64,000 nucleotides of DNA from Warburgia ugandensis (Eukaryota > Streptophyta > Magnoliopsida > Canellales > Canellaceae), in the NCBI GenBank assembly GCA_035236585.1, contig CP141132.1, forward strand, positions 56,145,880 through 56,209,879. The letters are read 5' to 3'. Both the position numbers and the translations under genes were made by a program. Shown one piece after another: positions 22,156 to 37,372 of this stretch. Position 1 is the first letter of the stretch. Each line of letters opens with the position of its first letter. The notes below the pieces were generated by a model. The model saw only the letters and a program-made list of their open reading frames with translations, was not told the origin of the DNA and made no database searches.

Positions 22156-24770
22156 TCTAGCTTTAAAATTACTTGTAAGCACATGAATCAATGTAGTATT
22201 TTCACGCAAGCGAGGTTGATCCCACGAAGAATCTCATAGATTTGCAATGGATTGGATCTTAATCAAATTATTTAGCTTCATCCAAAAGAGAAAGTTTTGG
22301 ATTGAGTTAGGAGATTAAAGTACTCAAATTAGAAACATGTATCGAATTAGAAATTCAAACTAAAAGGGAAACTTTCCTAAATTAAAATTAAATAGTGAAA
22401 ATTTAACTAACTAACATGTACTTAACTAAAGGAAACTACAATACTTTAGAAAGACTTAAACTAAGCAATGAAACTTAAGGCAACTACTAAATTAAAAACT
22501 TTTCTAAATTAAACTTACCCAACCTAAAACCTACTAAAAAGGAAACTTTCTAAAATGCAAAAAGGAAAATTTTTAAACTAAAACAATACGCAAACAATTG
22601 ATTAAACATTTTTAAAACAAGATCATGCAACTAACTTATCCAAAAATGAAATAAGCAAGTGATCTAGTATCATGCGCATGGTCCATGAACTGTGCACATG
22701 GTTCTATGGCCCAAAAGATGACTATTTTTCACAATTTAAAAGTAAACTAAATATAGAATATAATAAAAAACAAGAAAATCTAAATGAGTTCCTAAGGATT
22801 CAAGCAAAAACAATGTTTAGATGGCTAGAATTAAAGCACAAAGTTAAGAGAAAAAACAATTTTCAAATTTCGGTACTTAAGAATATTCAACAAATATCAC
22901 ATTAAAAAGCTATTGAAACAACAACTTCTATGCAAGGAAACAATGCAAATCTCAAGTTCTTTGATGAAATAAGTAATCCATGACAAGAATTCCTGAAGAA
23001 TTTTATTGCATCATGTTCAAATTACACACAAAAATTAGATGCATACCGCTGTCTACAACATATGTTAAGTGTGCACTATTCTTGCTTTCAAAAGTGATTC
23101 TAAACAACAATAGAAATTTAATATAAAGCACCTAAATTAAAGTAGAATGACATGCAAATAAAACCCAAGAAGGAATTTAAGAGAAACAAGGGTTACGTGG
23201 GTAAACTAATTAAGGAAAAACTACCAAAAACTAAGATGTAAAACAAGGATAAAAATGTGTAAAACTAAGTGGAAACTCAAGGCTCTAAGCTATCTCCTCG
23301 CTTGGCTGTCACTACCAAAGGGAAGTTAACTTACATCATAAAGGAATAAGTAAAGAAAACTAGAGATTTGGAAGCAAGAAAGAATGGGAACAAGGGTGGA
23401 AGTAGGTATGGAATTTAGAGAAATAAAAACAACATGAAACAACTATGAAAGTAAATTACTCACCTAGAATAGGAGAGCAAATAATTAAGAGAATAATTAG
23501 CAAATCAAAAGAAGAAAAGCACTAACAAATTTCCAAAATCCAGAAATAACTTAAGCACCAAAGGAAAGCGAGAATTCAAAGTTGTGCCACTCGACCTCTA
23601 CTTAGAAAATTTGAATGGAACATGAGGCTATATATAGATGAGTGGTTTCCTAGCTTAAAAAGGGGTGAAAACATGAGAGAAGTGGCCCTAGGGTCAAGGT
23701 ATTGAATGAGGAAGATTAGATGGGAGATGAATTTGCAAGATGATGTAAAAAAGAGAAGTTGATAGATGACATAAGAGAGACATGATGGCTGGTTTCTAAT
23801 TTTTAACACGGGGCATCTTTTTCATGAAAGGAAAGTGGAGCTCTTTCCTTCAAAATTTGATGGTGGTTGGTGGATGGAAAGTTATGAAAGTGTAAGGAAT
23901 GGTGTTTAGGAAAGATGTGTAATGATCCAGGGGCTTCAAGTTGTTTGGATTGAAGTAGATCTAGGGCTTTCTATTAAGGAAACACTTGATCACCAAATAG
24001 GAAAGTAGAGGATGTTTTTTTCATAATGATGTGCCTCCTTCCTTTAACTTTTAACCCTAGGAAAAAGAGTGGGAGATGAAATTAGAGAGTAGGGTTTCTC
24101 TCTTAATGAGTCCACGAATACATAATCATCTTACTTTTTACATAATTCTTTCAACTTAAACTAATTCAACCTTGAAAATTCAAATTTAGAAAAGTGTGTC
24201 ATTGCTTGAATTCTTCTCCAATTGTATGACTCCATGTGGCATTTGGCTTTGTTGGCTTTTGTGGCTCACTTTGAGGGCTCATTTGGCTTGGCTTCATTGC
24301 TCAGACCCTAGGCTTTAATAGCTAGAATGGCTTGCCTTGAATTCTTTAGCTTGTTACCTTTTTCATAGCTTATATGGCTAAGGTGGTTTGAATGGCTCCA
24401 ATGCAAAGGTAGTGAAAATGCATGGCTTGCTTCATAGACCCATTTAGTTAACTTCAGCTCTTCCCAATTGCCTTCTTGCTTGTCCTAAGATGATCTTGAA
24501 CCTTCATCACACCTTGGATTGATGACATTTAGGCTCAGGCTTGCTTAGGTTTTCTAGTTTAATTAACAAACCTCAATTCATATCTCAATCAAGCTTAGCC
24601 TTTGGATTACCTTCTAACACCTATAACAGAAGAAAAACCCTAATTAAATCCAAAAAAATTATGATCATACATATACTTACTCTAGATTAGCCTCTGAACT
24701 TACAAAATATCACATTTTTGAATTCTTAAGTCAGAAACGCATGTGTTATAAATCTTGACCAAAACCCTTA
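22156..24770 (-). repeat. Gypsy-2 3' LTR, larger part
   Basis: It aligns base for base by eye with 49960-52480 (the 5' LTR), starting at 'tagcttt(a/g)aaattact'. It stops abruptly at 24770, where gypsy-1 begins with 'tgttaagtg'. The missing end lies at 42602-42667. No gene is present; the few short frames are not conserved between the two LTRs. Confidence 0.85.
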
Positions 24771-25699
24771 TGTTAAGTGTTCAACTTTTGTTAAAATACC
24801 TCTAATTTAGTATTCAATTAGATTATCTAACTAGTTAAATTTGCAATTTTTAGCTTAATTTTGATTCTAGCCCCAATGGATCATCCAACCATTTATTTCT
24901 CAAAATTAATAGTCAGATGATCATCAAAGCTCATCAAATGCTTAATGTACGATTTAGATGACTCTAATTTGGTCTTTTATTTTGTAGATCAACCAAAAGA
25001 GGAATGGGTAGCTCATATTGAATTTCAACAGTGCAGATTATCTTAAAAGGCATTGAATGGACCAAATCACTCACAAAGAAAGACAAGATAGTTTACTAAA
25101 AGAGAATTGATCTTAATTGGAAGTCATGAAGAAGATTTTATAACAATGGCAATAACATGGGAATGGAAAGATGTAAAATAGGAGTTGGTGAAGAAGTTTC
25201 CAAGTGAAGAACCGTAGAAGTTTGAAGGAAAGTAGGGAGTGGAAACAAAAAAAATAGAAAGAGACCCAAAGAAGAAACCCAAGCACTACAATAAAGGGAC
25301 AGCTCCCATCTCACATTCCTCTCTTATCTTCTATCTTCAAACTCCCCCCTTTGGGCTAGATCGTAGGAGGCAAGATCACCCTCCTCTCTCTTGTTTTGTT
25401 TTTTGTTTTCCTTCATCAGATTACTTCCATTTTTTGCTTTTCGTTGTTTTTTCTCTCTATTCTCTCACGCATAGCCTAGCCCCCTCTCTCGTACTCTCCT
25501 TTGCTATCTCCTTCTCCCATCTCAACATCTCTATTCCATGCTCCATCTCTCCCTTCGATGTTGGAACCTAGCACCGCATCATTTTTTTTCCACACGTCTT
25601 CTCCTCAGCCCAGCCTGGCATCGATTTTGTACCCATCTCTCAATCAACGTCTTCCACATCTCTCCTGCTTTCACTTCCTCTTTTATTCCCGTCTCTTAT
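24771..25699 (+). repeat. Gypsy-1 5' LTR, first part
   Basis: It aligns with 40236-41170 of the 3' LTR from 'tgttaagtgttcaa' onward, including the CT-rich block. It is interrupted at 25699/25700 by the copia element. The frames at 25239-25571 and 40706-41068 are similar to each other because the LTRs are copies; they lie in the CT-rich part and are not known proteins. Confidence 0.88.
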
Positions 25700-25926
25700 T
25701 GAAGAATGATTCAAAATGATGACGTGTCATTGGGTAGTTAGTGGTTAATAGAATTAGTGGGTGAGTAATGAAGTTAGTGGTGTATATGGTTGAGTAATGG
25801 AATTAGTGAGTTTAGTGGTTTGTAAGCTTATAAAGGCAACTCACTTTTATTGAAACAAAACACCATGACAAAAATGCAATTTGTATAATCCTCAGTAGCA
25901 GTTATAAGAATTTCTATTCTGCAACA
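25700..25926 (+). repeat. Copia 5' LTR
   Basis: It is 227 bp and starts TG, ends CA. A TATA-like 'cttataaaggc' near 25828 is a likely promoter. It holds about 1.7 copies of a 29-base tandem unit around 'gtgtatatggttgagtaatg', against about 3.7 in the 3' LTR. Confidence 0.92.
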
Positions 25927-26002
25927 TTGTGGTATCAAGCACACCTTGAGAAAGTTAGTTGAGTGTAAACACGTGAGTTGAGTGAAACACAGAGAGATAG
26001 TG

Positions 26003-26832
26003 ATGGGAAGGAACGGCAATGCAATGGGTGCAGCACAACCACTCATTCCCATCTTCAAAGGAGAAGGCTACAAATTTTGGAGCATTCGTATGAAGACTCT
26101 ACTTAGATCTCAAGACCTTTAGGACTTGGTGGAACACGGGTATGCAGATCTCGACGATAAAAGTAGGTTGTGAGAGAACAGGAAGAAGGATTCCAAGGCG
26201 TTGGTGATCATTCAACAGGCAGTCCATGATAGCATCTTTTCACGGATCGCAGCGCCAACGACATCAAAACAGGCGTGGTCTATTTTGTAGAAGGAGTTTC
26301 AAGGCGATTTGAAGGTCCTTGTGGTGAAATTGCAATCACTCCGGCGTGATTTTGAGACCTTGATGATGAAGAATGGAGAATCAATTGCTGATTTTTTGTC
26401 AAGAGCAACAGCAATAGTTAGTCAAATGCGGTCCTATGGTGAGAAGTTTAACTCAAAAAGGTACTTAGAAGTTTAACTCAAAATTTAGATCATGTAGTAG
26501 CTGCTATATAAGAATCAAAGGATTTGTCAGTTTTTTCATTTGATGAACTGATGGGGTCTCTTCAAGCTCATGAATCAAGGATTAATAGATCACTCGACAA
26601 GAACGAAGAAAAGGCATTTCAGGTGAAGGAGGCAGCCACCAAATTTGGAGAAGGTGGTCGTTCAGCGAGACGAGGCCGTGGAAGAGGAGGATTTCGCAGT
26701 CGTGGTCGTGGCTACGGAAGAGGCAGAGGAAGATTTGAAGGACAAAGGCAGTCCAAAGAGCAAACAATCACCAAGAATGGAGTTCAATGTTATCATTGCA
26801 AAGGATATGGTCACATAAAGGCAGATTATTAG
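26003..26832 (+). pseudogene. Copia gag (nucleocapsid) remnant
   Basis: It starts at ATG 26003 (MGRNGNAMGAAQPLIPIF, then KGEGYKFWSIRMKTLL), the classic copia gag N-terminus. In-frame stops at 26120 (TAG), 26171 (TGA) and 26288 (TAG) each sit where copia gag has Trp. A frame change near 26455, with some coding bases apparently lost, is followed by a further TAA at 26509. An Arg/Gly-rich basic region (26660-26740) precedes a zinc knuckle of C-x2-C-x4-H form, CYHCKGYGHIKADY, whose last Cys position is Tyr. A TAG at 26830 closes the open stretch where Trp is expected. Gag would package element RNA. Confidence 0.88.
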
Positions 26833-26943
26833 TACAAAGATCAGAGAGCCAATTTTGCAGCAGAGAATGAAGCATTGGAGAATGAAGGAGATAGTAAGCT
26901 CTTTATGTCTCATTTTCATACTAACCATAAGGTAGGTGATTTG

Positions 26944-29900
26944 TAGTTTGTAGATAGTGGTTGTTCGAATCACATGACTGGCACGAAATCCATATTTCAA
27001 GAACTTGATGAAGCACAAAAGATGAAGGTGCAACTGGGAAATGTCAAGGAAATACAAGTTGAAGGCAAAGGTACGGTGGGTATTGAAACTAGCCATGGTA
27101 AACTCAAGTTTCTACATAATGTTCAATTTGTACCCGATTTAGAATACAATTTATTAAGTGTTGGGCAACTAATGGCTAGTGGATATTCCATATTGTTTGA
27201 TGATAGTGCCTGTGTTATCAAAGACAAGCAACCAGGTCAAGAAATGATCAAGATCAAGATGACTCAAAGTAAAATGTTCCCATTGGAAGTCTCGAATATG
27301 GGAAGTTTTGTTCTTATTGTTGGTGGAAAAGATGACTCAAAGCTATGGCATTTGCGATATGGGCATCTCAACATCAAGGGTTTGTCATTGCTAAATCATA
27401 GAGGTATGGTTCTTGGGCTACCAAAAATTGGCTCCATTAATTTATGTGAAGGGTGTGTTTATGGGAAACAAACCCAAAAGTCATTTCCTATTGGGAAGGC
27501 TTGAAGAGCCTCAAAATGTCTTGAATTAATTCATGCTGATTTATGTGGACCTATGCAAACTAACTCTCTTGGTGGGAGTCATTATTTCTTGCTTTTTATT
27601 GATAATTATAGTCACATGAGTTGGGTTTATTTTCTTGAAAGCAAGTCAGAAACTTTTGAAAAGTTTAGGCACTTCAAAGCTAAGGTGGAAAAGCAAAGTG
27701 GAATGTGCATCAAAGTCCTTCGCACTAACAGAGGTGGATAATTCTTATTCAAGGAGTTCAAGATTTTTTGTGAAGATAATGGCATTCATAGGGAGTTGAT
27801 AGCTCCTTACACTCCAGAGCAAAATGGTGTCGCCGAGAGGAAGAATCGGACCATTGTAGAGATGACAAGAAGTATGTTACAAACAAAGGGGCTTCCAAAT
27901 CAATTTTGGGTGGAGGCAGTATCAACATCCGTCTATTTATTGAATATCTCTCCAACAAGGGTTGTCATTTATAAAACTCCATTTGAAGCTTGGTGTGGCA
28001 AGAAACCATCTGTAAGCCATTTAATAGTTTTTGGTTGTATTTCTTATGCTTTGGTAAGTTCTCAAGTCCGTCAAAAACTTGATGAAAAATCTGAAAAGTG
28101 CATTTTTATTGGTTATTGTACTCAATCCAAAGCATATAGATTATATAACCCTCTTAATGACAAAATTCTAACAAGAAGAGATGTAGTATTTGATGAGAAT
28201 TCAAGTTGGGATTGGCAAAACAATGAAGAAAAACTGCAAGAACAGGTTCCTTTGGTGAATGGAGAATCCCCAAATGAGAGTTTACAGCCGACTGTAGCAA
28301 GCTCAGATGGATCCTCCATGGCGTCACCAACTTCGTCACCTTCAACAAGTCCTCCATCGACCCCTTAGAGTTACAACTCTTCATCCAGCCACGAAGGATC
28401 ATCGGACGAGACGTCACCAACTAAGTTTATATCTTTGTCTGATATATATGCATCTTGTCAATTTGCTTTTATGGTTTCAGATCCTATGAATTATGAAGAA
28501 TCAATAGAAAAAGAAGAATGGCAGAGAGCAATGGCGGAAGAATTAACAGCAATTGAAAAGAATGCAACATGGGAGATGATGAACTTACCGAAAAGCAAAA
28601 GTGTGATTGGTTTGAAGTGGGTGTTCAAAACAAAGTTTGCTGCAGATGGAAGCATACAGAAGCACAAAGCTCGGCTCGTGGCGAAAGGATATGCGCAGCA
28701 ACATGGTATTGATTTTGAAGAAATTTTTTCTCCAATAGCTCGTTTTGAAACTATGAGGATTTTTCTAGCATTGGCTGCACAACTGCAGTGGCCAATTTAT
28801 CAATTTGATGTCAAGTTGGCATTCCTCAATGGAGATTTACAAGAAGAGGTCTATGTAGCACAGCCAGAAGGTTTCATAAAGGTAGGCAAAGAAGAAAAGG
28901 TGTACAAATTGAAAAAGGCGTTATATGGATTGAAGCAAGCTCCTCGGGCATGGTATAGCAAAATTGATGGTTATTTTCAGCAAAATGGATTCATCAGAAG
29001 TGCCAATGAGCCCACCTTGTATGTGAAAAAGAAAGGTAAAAATGATTTCATCATTGTTTGTCTTTATGTTGATGATATCATTTATATGAGTTCCTCTCAA
29101 TCTCTTGTCGCTGAGTTTAAGTCACATATGAGGAATGAGTTTGAAATATCAGATATGGGTTTATTGCATTTCTTTCTTGGCCTTGAAGTCCAACAAGTTG
29201 AAGGTGAGATTTTTATCTCACAAAGAAAATATGCCAAGGATCTTCTCAACAAATTTGGTATGCTTAATTGTAAGCCTGCAACTACACCTATGAATATCAA
29301 TGAGAAATTGCAGCAGGAATATGGAGCAGAGATGGCTGATGCTAAAAGATTCGGGAGCCTAGCTGGAGGCTTAATTTATCTGACCCACACTTGACCTGAT
29401 ATTGCATTTTCTGTTGGTGTTATTTCCAAGTTTATGCAACATCCTTCAAAGGATCATTTTGGAGTAGCAAAGCGGGTTCTGGATACATTGCTGGAACTAT
29501 GGAGTATGGAATTTGGTACTCTAAAGTTTCCAATTTCAAATTATGTGGGTTCACGGACAGCGATTGGGCAAGCTCATTGGATGATAGGCGGAGCATTTCA
29601 GCAAATGTATTTACTCTAGGATCAGGAGTAATCACTTAGAGCACAAAGAAATAAGTCACAGCAGCATTATCATCGTCAAAAGCTGAGTATGTTGCAGCAA
29701 CTTCAGCAGCTTATCAAGCTATCTGGTTAAGAAGAATGTTAGCTAAACTTCAACAAGAGCAAGAGGGAGCAACAGAGATATTCTGCGACAACAAAGCAAC
29801 AATCTTGATGACGAAAAATCTAACATTTCATAGCAGAACGAAGCATATTGATATTTATTTCCATTTCATTCGTGATTTGGTTGCAAAGGAAGAGATAACT

Positions 29901-30022
29901 TTGAAGTACTATAGCACTCACGAGCAGTGGGCTGACATATTGACGAAGTTTTTATCGAAGGAGAAATTCTGCTACTTTAGAGCTTTGCTTGGAGTTTGCA
30001 ACTTTGAATCAAGAGGGAGTAT
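26944..30022 (+). pseudogene. Copia pol remnant: protease, integrase, RT, RNase H
   Basis: Protease: VDSGCSNHMTG at about 26950, with the catalytic Asp present. GAG-pre-integrase zinc finger: WHLRYGHLN then CEGCVYGKQ (27346-27470). Integrase core: HADLCGPM (27534), RTNRGG (27723) and APYTPEQNGVAERKN (27803) supply the D,D,E residues. [14 protein letters not shown] at about 28617, [12 protein letters not shown] at about 28800, and an intact YVDD box at 29065-29076. RNase H: TDSDWASS, SKAEYVAA and FCDNKAT (29550-29800). Stops: 26944 TAG, 27502 TGA, 27739 TAA, 28366 TAG, 29392 TGA, 29637 TAG and 29652 TAA; one 1-base deletion occurs near 29485. Most frames between the stops are long and well conserved, so inactivation is fairly recent. 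Confidence 0.93.
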
Positions 30023-31859
<1,837 letters not shown>

Positions 31860-33124
31860 CGCAACAAGTTTTTTGCAATGTTTCCTAAGACCCACAATAG
31901 AGTTTTTATAAAATTTAATTAAAAATCCAAAAATCCAAAAAATCCAAAAAAAATAAAAATTTTAGGAATTGCATACTTAAAACATTTTAGTCATTTTTAG
32001 GTACATTTTTTAATTTTTTTAGAGTATAATCACCTTGTTTCCTGAATTTGGTACTTATTTCTATATTTCTTTTTTAAGAAATTGGCAAGTAGATCTTCAT
32101 CAAAATAGAAATTTCCTTGCTTTCCTAGATTAGGATTTTCATTTTATTTCGAGTAAATCTTATAGTGAGGATATTTGTAATTTATAATTTCAATTTCAAT
32201 TTTTAAAGGGTTGTATAATACAGGGCAAGTATAGGATAAGGTGGCCCACACTTGATCTTCATTGGAAATCCCATTGTAAGTATCTCTCGCTCCTTTTATT
32301 TCCTAGATTAAGGTTTGCATTCAGGATAAACTTGCATTATTTGGTAAAATAATTGCATATAGAAAGCATATTAGATAATTGTTGCATTTTTAGGGTTTTG
32401 CATTAGTTTATATTTTAATTGCATTCTTAAGGCACGTTTAATGCTTTAAGGTAATATATAGGTTGATTGAACTTCCATAAAGAGTGGAAATTAATTAGTA
32501 AGGGCGTCTCGATGCCACAAGATCAAGGGTGAATTTTATCACCACTCCTTGGCTCACCTAAGATAATCACCTCAAGCACACAAGCCTACCTTTCAAGTTA
32601 ATTTAAAATCAATTAGAAGAGACCTATAGGAGAGCCATCACATGTTAGTAGGACCCTCTTACTAAGATGTTATCTATTGTCACTGTAGTGGCTTTTGATC
32701 ACTGTGGTTATAGTGGGTGTCTTAAAATCCAAGTGATTTCCCCACACCTTCTATTGACGTTTGTTGAGATCTAAATGTCTCCTTATATGAGGATTGTATT
32801 AACCACCTTGCACAGAACCTAACTGGTAAGCCAAAATTCAAATCTAAAAGAGAGGAGGAGCACTAGATTAGGCTAATTTAAAAGCATTGTCCCCACACAA
32901 ATTCAAGAAAGTCAAAATATTGCTACTTATTAGCCTAAGGATTATTTGACTGTGCTTATTTGTTTGTGCATCACATAGAGTTAGAGTAAGCATTTAGGTT
33001 AGGACATTTTAGATTAGGATAGTTTATGTAAGGGTCTCGATCTCAGAACTCAGAGTTAGTACCTTTAGACCCAGAGATTCAATGCATCCAATAACAAGGG
33101 GAAAGAAACCTAGTTCCTATCCTT
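31860..33124 (+). other. Gypsy-1 untranslated leader
   Basis: AT-rich leader between the primer-binding site and gag, without open frames of note. A related leader lies on the minus strand at about 48900-49930 in gypsy-2. Packaging and splice signals would be expected here but none can be named. Confidence 0.6.
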
Positions 33125-34900
33125 ATGGCTGAACCACCAACAGAGATTGAACACAAAATAATTAGAGATTTTTATGCTCCTCTATAACTTAATACCCCAT
33201 CTTGTATAGGTTTACCTCCAACAAATGTCAACCACTTCAAGTTAAAGCCAGGATTCATTCAATTACTCCCTACTTTTTGTGGCCGAGACTGCAAAGACCC
33301 CTACCTACATATCAATGAGTTCCTTGATATTTGTGCCACATTTAAGTTCTAAAACTTTTCAGATGACTCTATTAGGCTTAGGCTATTCCCATTTTCACTT
33401 AAGAACAAAGCTAAGTCATGGCTTAATTCCTTGGAGGTAGGTTCCGTTCATACATGGGACCATTTGTCTAAGAAGTTTTTGAGCAAGTTCTTCCCTTTTC
33501 ACAAAACAAATGCCCTTCTTTGTGAAATTATTAATTTCCAACAAAGGGATGATGAATAATATTATGAATGTTGGGAATGGTGGGAATGGTGGAATGAAAT
33601 ACTACAAAAATGCCCTCATCATAGATTTGAGAAATGGTAGTAGGTTGAATAATTCTATGAGGCATTGACCCTCAAAATAGACAAATGACAAATGCAGCAA
33701 GTGGAGGGACCGTCATGTTAAAGGATGAAAGTAAGGCATGGGAATTCTTTCAGACAGTGGCCAATAATTCTCAGCAATGGAATTATTCAAATAGGAGATA
33801 AATAACTAACTAGGCCATTAAGAAAGGAGCTCTCTATGAGATAGGAGTGCATGCTGATCTATCCCATAAGCTTGACTTTGTCGCTAAAAAATTAAGTGGA
33901 AGAATGGAAAAGCTTGAAACTATGTTTCAATCTTTCATGGCTCCTACATTATCTCATAAACCTCCACAAGAGGTATGCGTTACTTGTTCTAGTTTAGCTC
34001 ATCTAACCTCAGCTTGTCCATCCAATAAAGTATTCCTTGAATATCTTGTAGACCAAGCCAATACATTGAATGTATATCGCCAACCTAACAACAACCCGTA
34101 TTCTGAGACCTACAATCCTGGATGGACTGAGCATCCCAATTTTTCCTGGTCAAAGAATAATCACCAAGGGGGACCACCAGTAAACCCCCTACCCAAAATT
34201 TTCCTCCTAGGCCTATAGTTCCTCAACAACCACCTAGCTTCCAATAATCTCAGCAACCAAAGAAATGATCTTTAGAGGATAGAATTGAGAGCATGATAGC
34301 AAAAAACAATATTGAAACAAAAAGGGCTATGAACCAATTCCAAAATATCAATTCCCAAGCCTTAGCCAAACTAGACATGTAGGTAAGTCAATTGTCAACT
34401 GAACTACATAACAAAGGAATCCCTAACCCTAAGGGTCGATTTGAGATAGGGTCAAGTTCTCAAAACCTTAACCCTCATGAGCATGCCAAAGTCCATAACC
34501 ACCCTTAGGACCAATTGTTAAATAGATAACAAAGAAGGGCAGGCTAAGGAAACTACAGAGGAGAAAGAGGCAACTAAAATACATGAGAAAGAGAAGAGAC
34601 AGAAAAACCTTGTAGAACTTATAATGGAGGCACCCTATGTGCCTAAAGCCCCTTTCCTCAGTTGCTAAACAAAGCTAGAAAGGGAACAAACTTCAATGAG
34701 TTAATGAAGTTATTTAAACATGTACAAATCAATATACCATTGCTCAATGCAAATAAAGACATCCTTGCCCTTGCCAAGTTCTTAAACGACCTCTACACAA
34801 GAAAAAGATAGCTGAATGTACAAAAGAAAGCTTTCCTCACAAAGCAAATAAGCTCTTTAATTCAACACAAGACCCCACCAAAGTTTAAAGACCTAAGATG
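33125..34900 (+). pseudogene. Gypsy-1 gag remnant
   Basis: From ATG 33125 the plus strand reads MAEPPTEIEHKIIRDFYAPL and a stop, then INEFLDICATFKF and RLRLFPFSLKNKAKSWLNSL. This is the Retrotrans_gag wording of plant Athila-type elements. The frame is broken by stops and by a local 'gggaatggtggg' slip near 33570. A later piece (33847-34218) starts with a helical segment and has Cys-rich VTCSSLAHLTSACPS, a degenerate knuckle. Low-complexity Pro/Asn/Gln sequence follows. It is clearly non-functional. Confidence 0.8.
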
Positions 34901-34929
34901 TGCCACAATCACTTGTATCATTGGAGATC

Positions 34930-35790
34930 ATGTCATAGATAGGGTACTTCTTGATTTAGGGGCTAGTGTTAACTTGTTGCCATGCTTAGTGAGTTAAAAC
35001 TAACCACTACCATGCTGCAATTAGCTGATAGATCAGTCAAAATACCTCGTGGTCTGGTTGAAGATGTGTTGATAGAGGTGGATAAGTTTTATTATCCCGT
35101 TGACTTCATTATACTAGACACCCAACCTATATCTAATCCCAGTAGACAGATCCCAGTCATCCTTGGATATCCATTCTTGGCAACGTCCAATGCCATTATT
35201 AACTGTAGGGATGGTGTAATGAAAATGTCATTTAGCAACATGAAGGTTAAGTTTAATGTCTTTAATGCCGATCAACAACATTTATACCTCGATAATTCAC
35301 GTGATGTCAATTTGATCGAGAGTCTAATTAATGAGATTCATCCACCATTGTCCATCTTTGACACACTAGAGGCTTGTCTCATGCACTTTGATGGAGAATT
35401 TGATATAAACAAGTCTATTAAGGAGGTAAACAATCTTTTAAATGTTGTACCAATCATGGACAACTCCAAGTGGGGTCCTTATGTGAAACCACTCCCACCT
35501 TCTAAATCTATCCCCACACCCTCAATAGAGCAACCACCATCTTTGGACCTAAAACCCTTGCCTAATAACTTGAAATATTCATACTTAGGCCCAGATGAAA
35601 CCTTACCTATAATAATATCATTAGACTTAGATAAAGAACAGGAGGGGAAGCTTTTAGATGTTCTTATGGAACATAAAACTACTATAGGGTGGACGATAAT
35701 AGACATAAAAGGGACTAGTCTAGTCGTATGCATGCATAGAATACATCTAAAAGAAAATGCAAAACCTTCTAGGGAAACACAAAGATAACT
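34930..35790 (+). pseudogene. Gypsy-1 protease and linker remnant
   Basis: The retropepsin motif DLGASVNLLP is at 34953-34982 (gypsy usual: DLGASINLMP) with the catalytic Asp kept. A 1-base shift follows directly. Then LADRSVKIPRGLVEDVLIEV and IPVILGYPFLATSNAIINC run open to 35788 (268 codons). The end leads into the RT N-terminal region with RIHLKENAKPSRETQR. The protease would mature the polyprotein. Confidence 0.85.
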
Positions 35791-36850
35791 GAGCCCCCAC
35801 ATAAAGGACATGGTTAGAGATGAAGTCCTAAAGCTCTTAAATGTTGGCGTCATATACCCTATCTTTGATAGTACTTGGGTTAGCCCCGTTTAGGTTGTAC
35901 CTAAGAAATTTAGGGTCACAGTAGTCAAAATGAGGATAACGAGTTACTACCCACCCGCATGACTACCGAGTGGAGAGTTTGGAGTTTATTTTGAATATCG
36001 AAAGTTGAACATGGTCACAAGGAAAGATCATTTTTCTCTACCCTTCATTGACTAAATGCTAGAGAGATAGGCCAGACACAGCTATTACTATTTTCTAGAT
36101 GGATATTTTCGTTACAACCAAATTCCTATAGCACCAAAGGATCAGAAGAAGACCACCTTCACCTGCCCTTGTGGAACCTTCACCTATAGACGTATGCCTT
36201 TTGAGCTTTGTAACGCTCCAGCTACATTTCAAAGGTGTATATTGAGCATTTCTTTGACATAGTAGAAAAATTCCTTAAGGTGTTTATAAATGGCTTCTTA
36301 GTATTTGGGTCAGCATTTGATGAGTGCTTGCACCACTTAAAGTTAGTTCTTTTAAGGTGTTAGTAGAAAATTCTTATCTTAAACTGGGAAAAGTGCCATT
36401 TTATTTTACAAAGTGGGATAGTATTAGGCCACATAATATCACCTAATGGGATAGAAGTCGATAAGGAGAAAGTGGATTTAATAGCCAACCTTCCTCCACT
36501 AAGGACAGTGAAAGAAATTCGCTCCTTTTTAGGACATGTTGGCTTTTATAGATGATTCATCAAGGATTTTAATAAAATTGCCAAGCCCCTATGTAATTTA
36601 CTTACAAAGGAGACCATTTTTACTTGGATGAAAATTGTAAGAAATAATTTGAGTTACTCAAGGCCGAGTTGACTTCTGCACCTATTATCCAATCACCAGT
36701 TTGAAACACACCATTAGAGAAAATGTGTGACGCGTCAAATTATGCCATTCGAGCTGTTTTGGGGCTGCACATTGATAAACTTCCCCATGTGATATATTAA
36801 GCTAGTAAAACAATAACTGGCCGCAACTCAACTATTTAACCACTGAGTGA
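35791..36850 (+). pseudogene. Gypsy-1 reverse transcriptase remnant, catalytic box lost
   Basis: Readable pieces are VRDEVLKLLNVGVIYP, YRKLNMVTRKDHFSLPFID, YNQIPIAPKDQKKTTFTCPC and GTFTYRRMPFELCNAPATFQ, all standard gypsy RT blocks. The active-site box at 36283-36294 reads FING where Athila-type RTs have FMDD, so both catalytic aspartates are gone. Frame changes occur just before the box and at several later points. Later blocks GIEVDKEKVDLIANLPPL and RSFLGHVGFYR are the end of the RT domain. Confidence 0.87.
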
Positions 36851-36853
36851 GAG

Positions 36854-37156
36854 TTGTTAGCTATAGTGTTTGCTTTGGATAAGTTTAGATCTTACTTATT
36901 GGGGTCTAAAGCTATAGTATACTCAGATCATGCAGCCTTAAAGTACTTCCTTTCTAAAAAGGATGCAAAACCTAGGTTGATTCATTGGATACTACTACTA
37001 GAAGAGTTTGATTTAGAAATTAGGGACAAGAAAGGTTCCAAAAATGTAGTAGCAGATCACTTATTGAGATTAGTGGTGGAGTACACTAGTGATCAAGGGC
37101 CTATAACTAAGTCATTCCTAGATGAACAGTTATTGCATATTTCCCAATTACCTTAG
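36854..37156 (+). pseudogene. Gypsy-1 RNase H remnant
   Basis: An open stretch of 100 codons reads [20 protein letters not shown], later VYSDHAALKYFLSKKDAKPR and [20 protein letters not shown]. This is the RNase H domain of plant gypsy elements; the Asp in SDH and the downstream ADH are visible. It directly follows the RT remnant. Confidence 0.88.
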
Positions 37157-37372
37157 TATGGTGATATTGTTAATTATCTTGTTGCAGGACAAATGCCTAA
37201 TCATTGGATCAAACAAGATAAAAAAGAGATTTTTAACTGAGGTTAGATATTTTACTTGGAATGACCATACTTATTCAAGTACTATCCTAACTAAGAAATT
37301 AGGATATGCATACCAGATAGTGAAAATAATCAAATCATCTCCTTTTGTCATGATCATGCATGTGGGGGCTAT

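Noticed and set aside
25239-25571. 110-codon plus frame, with a similar one at 40706-41068
   Set aside because: Both lie in the CT-rich part of the gypsy-1 LTRs; similarity reflects LTR duplication, not protein conservation.
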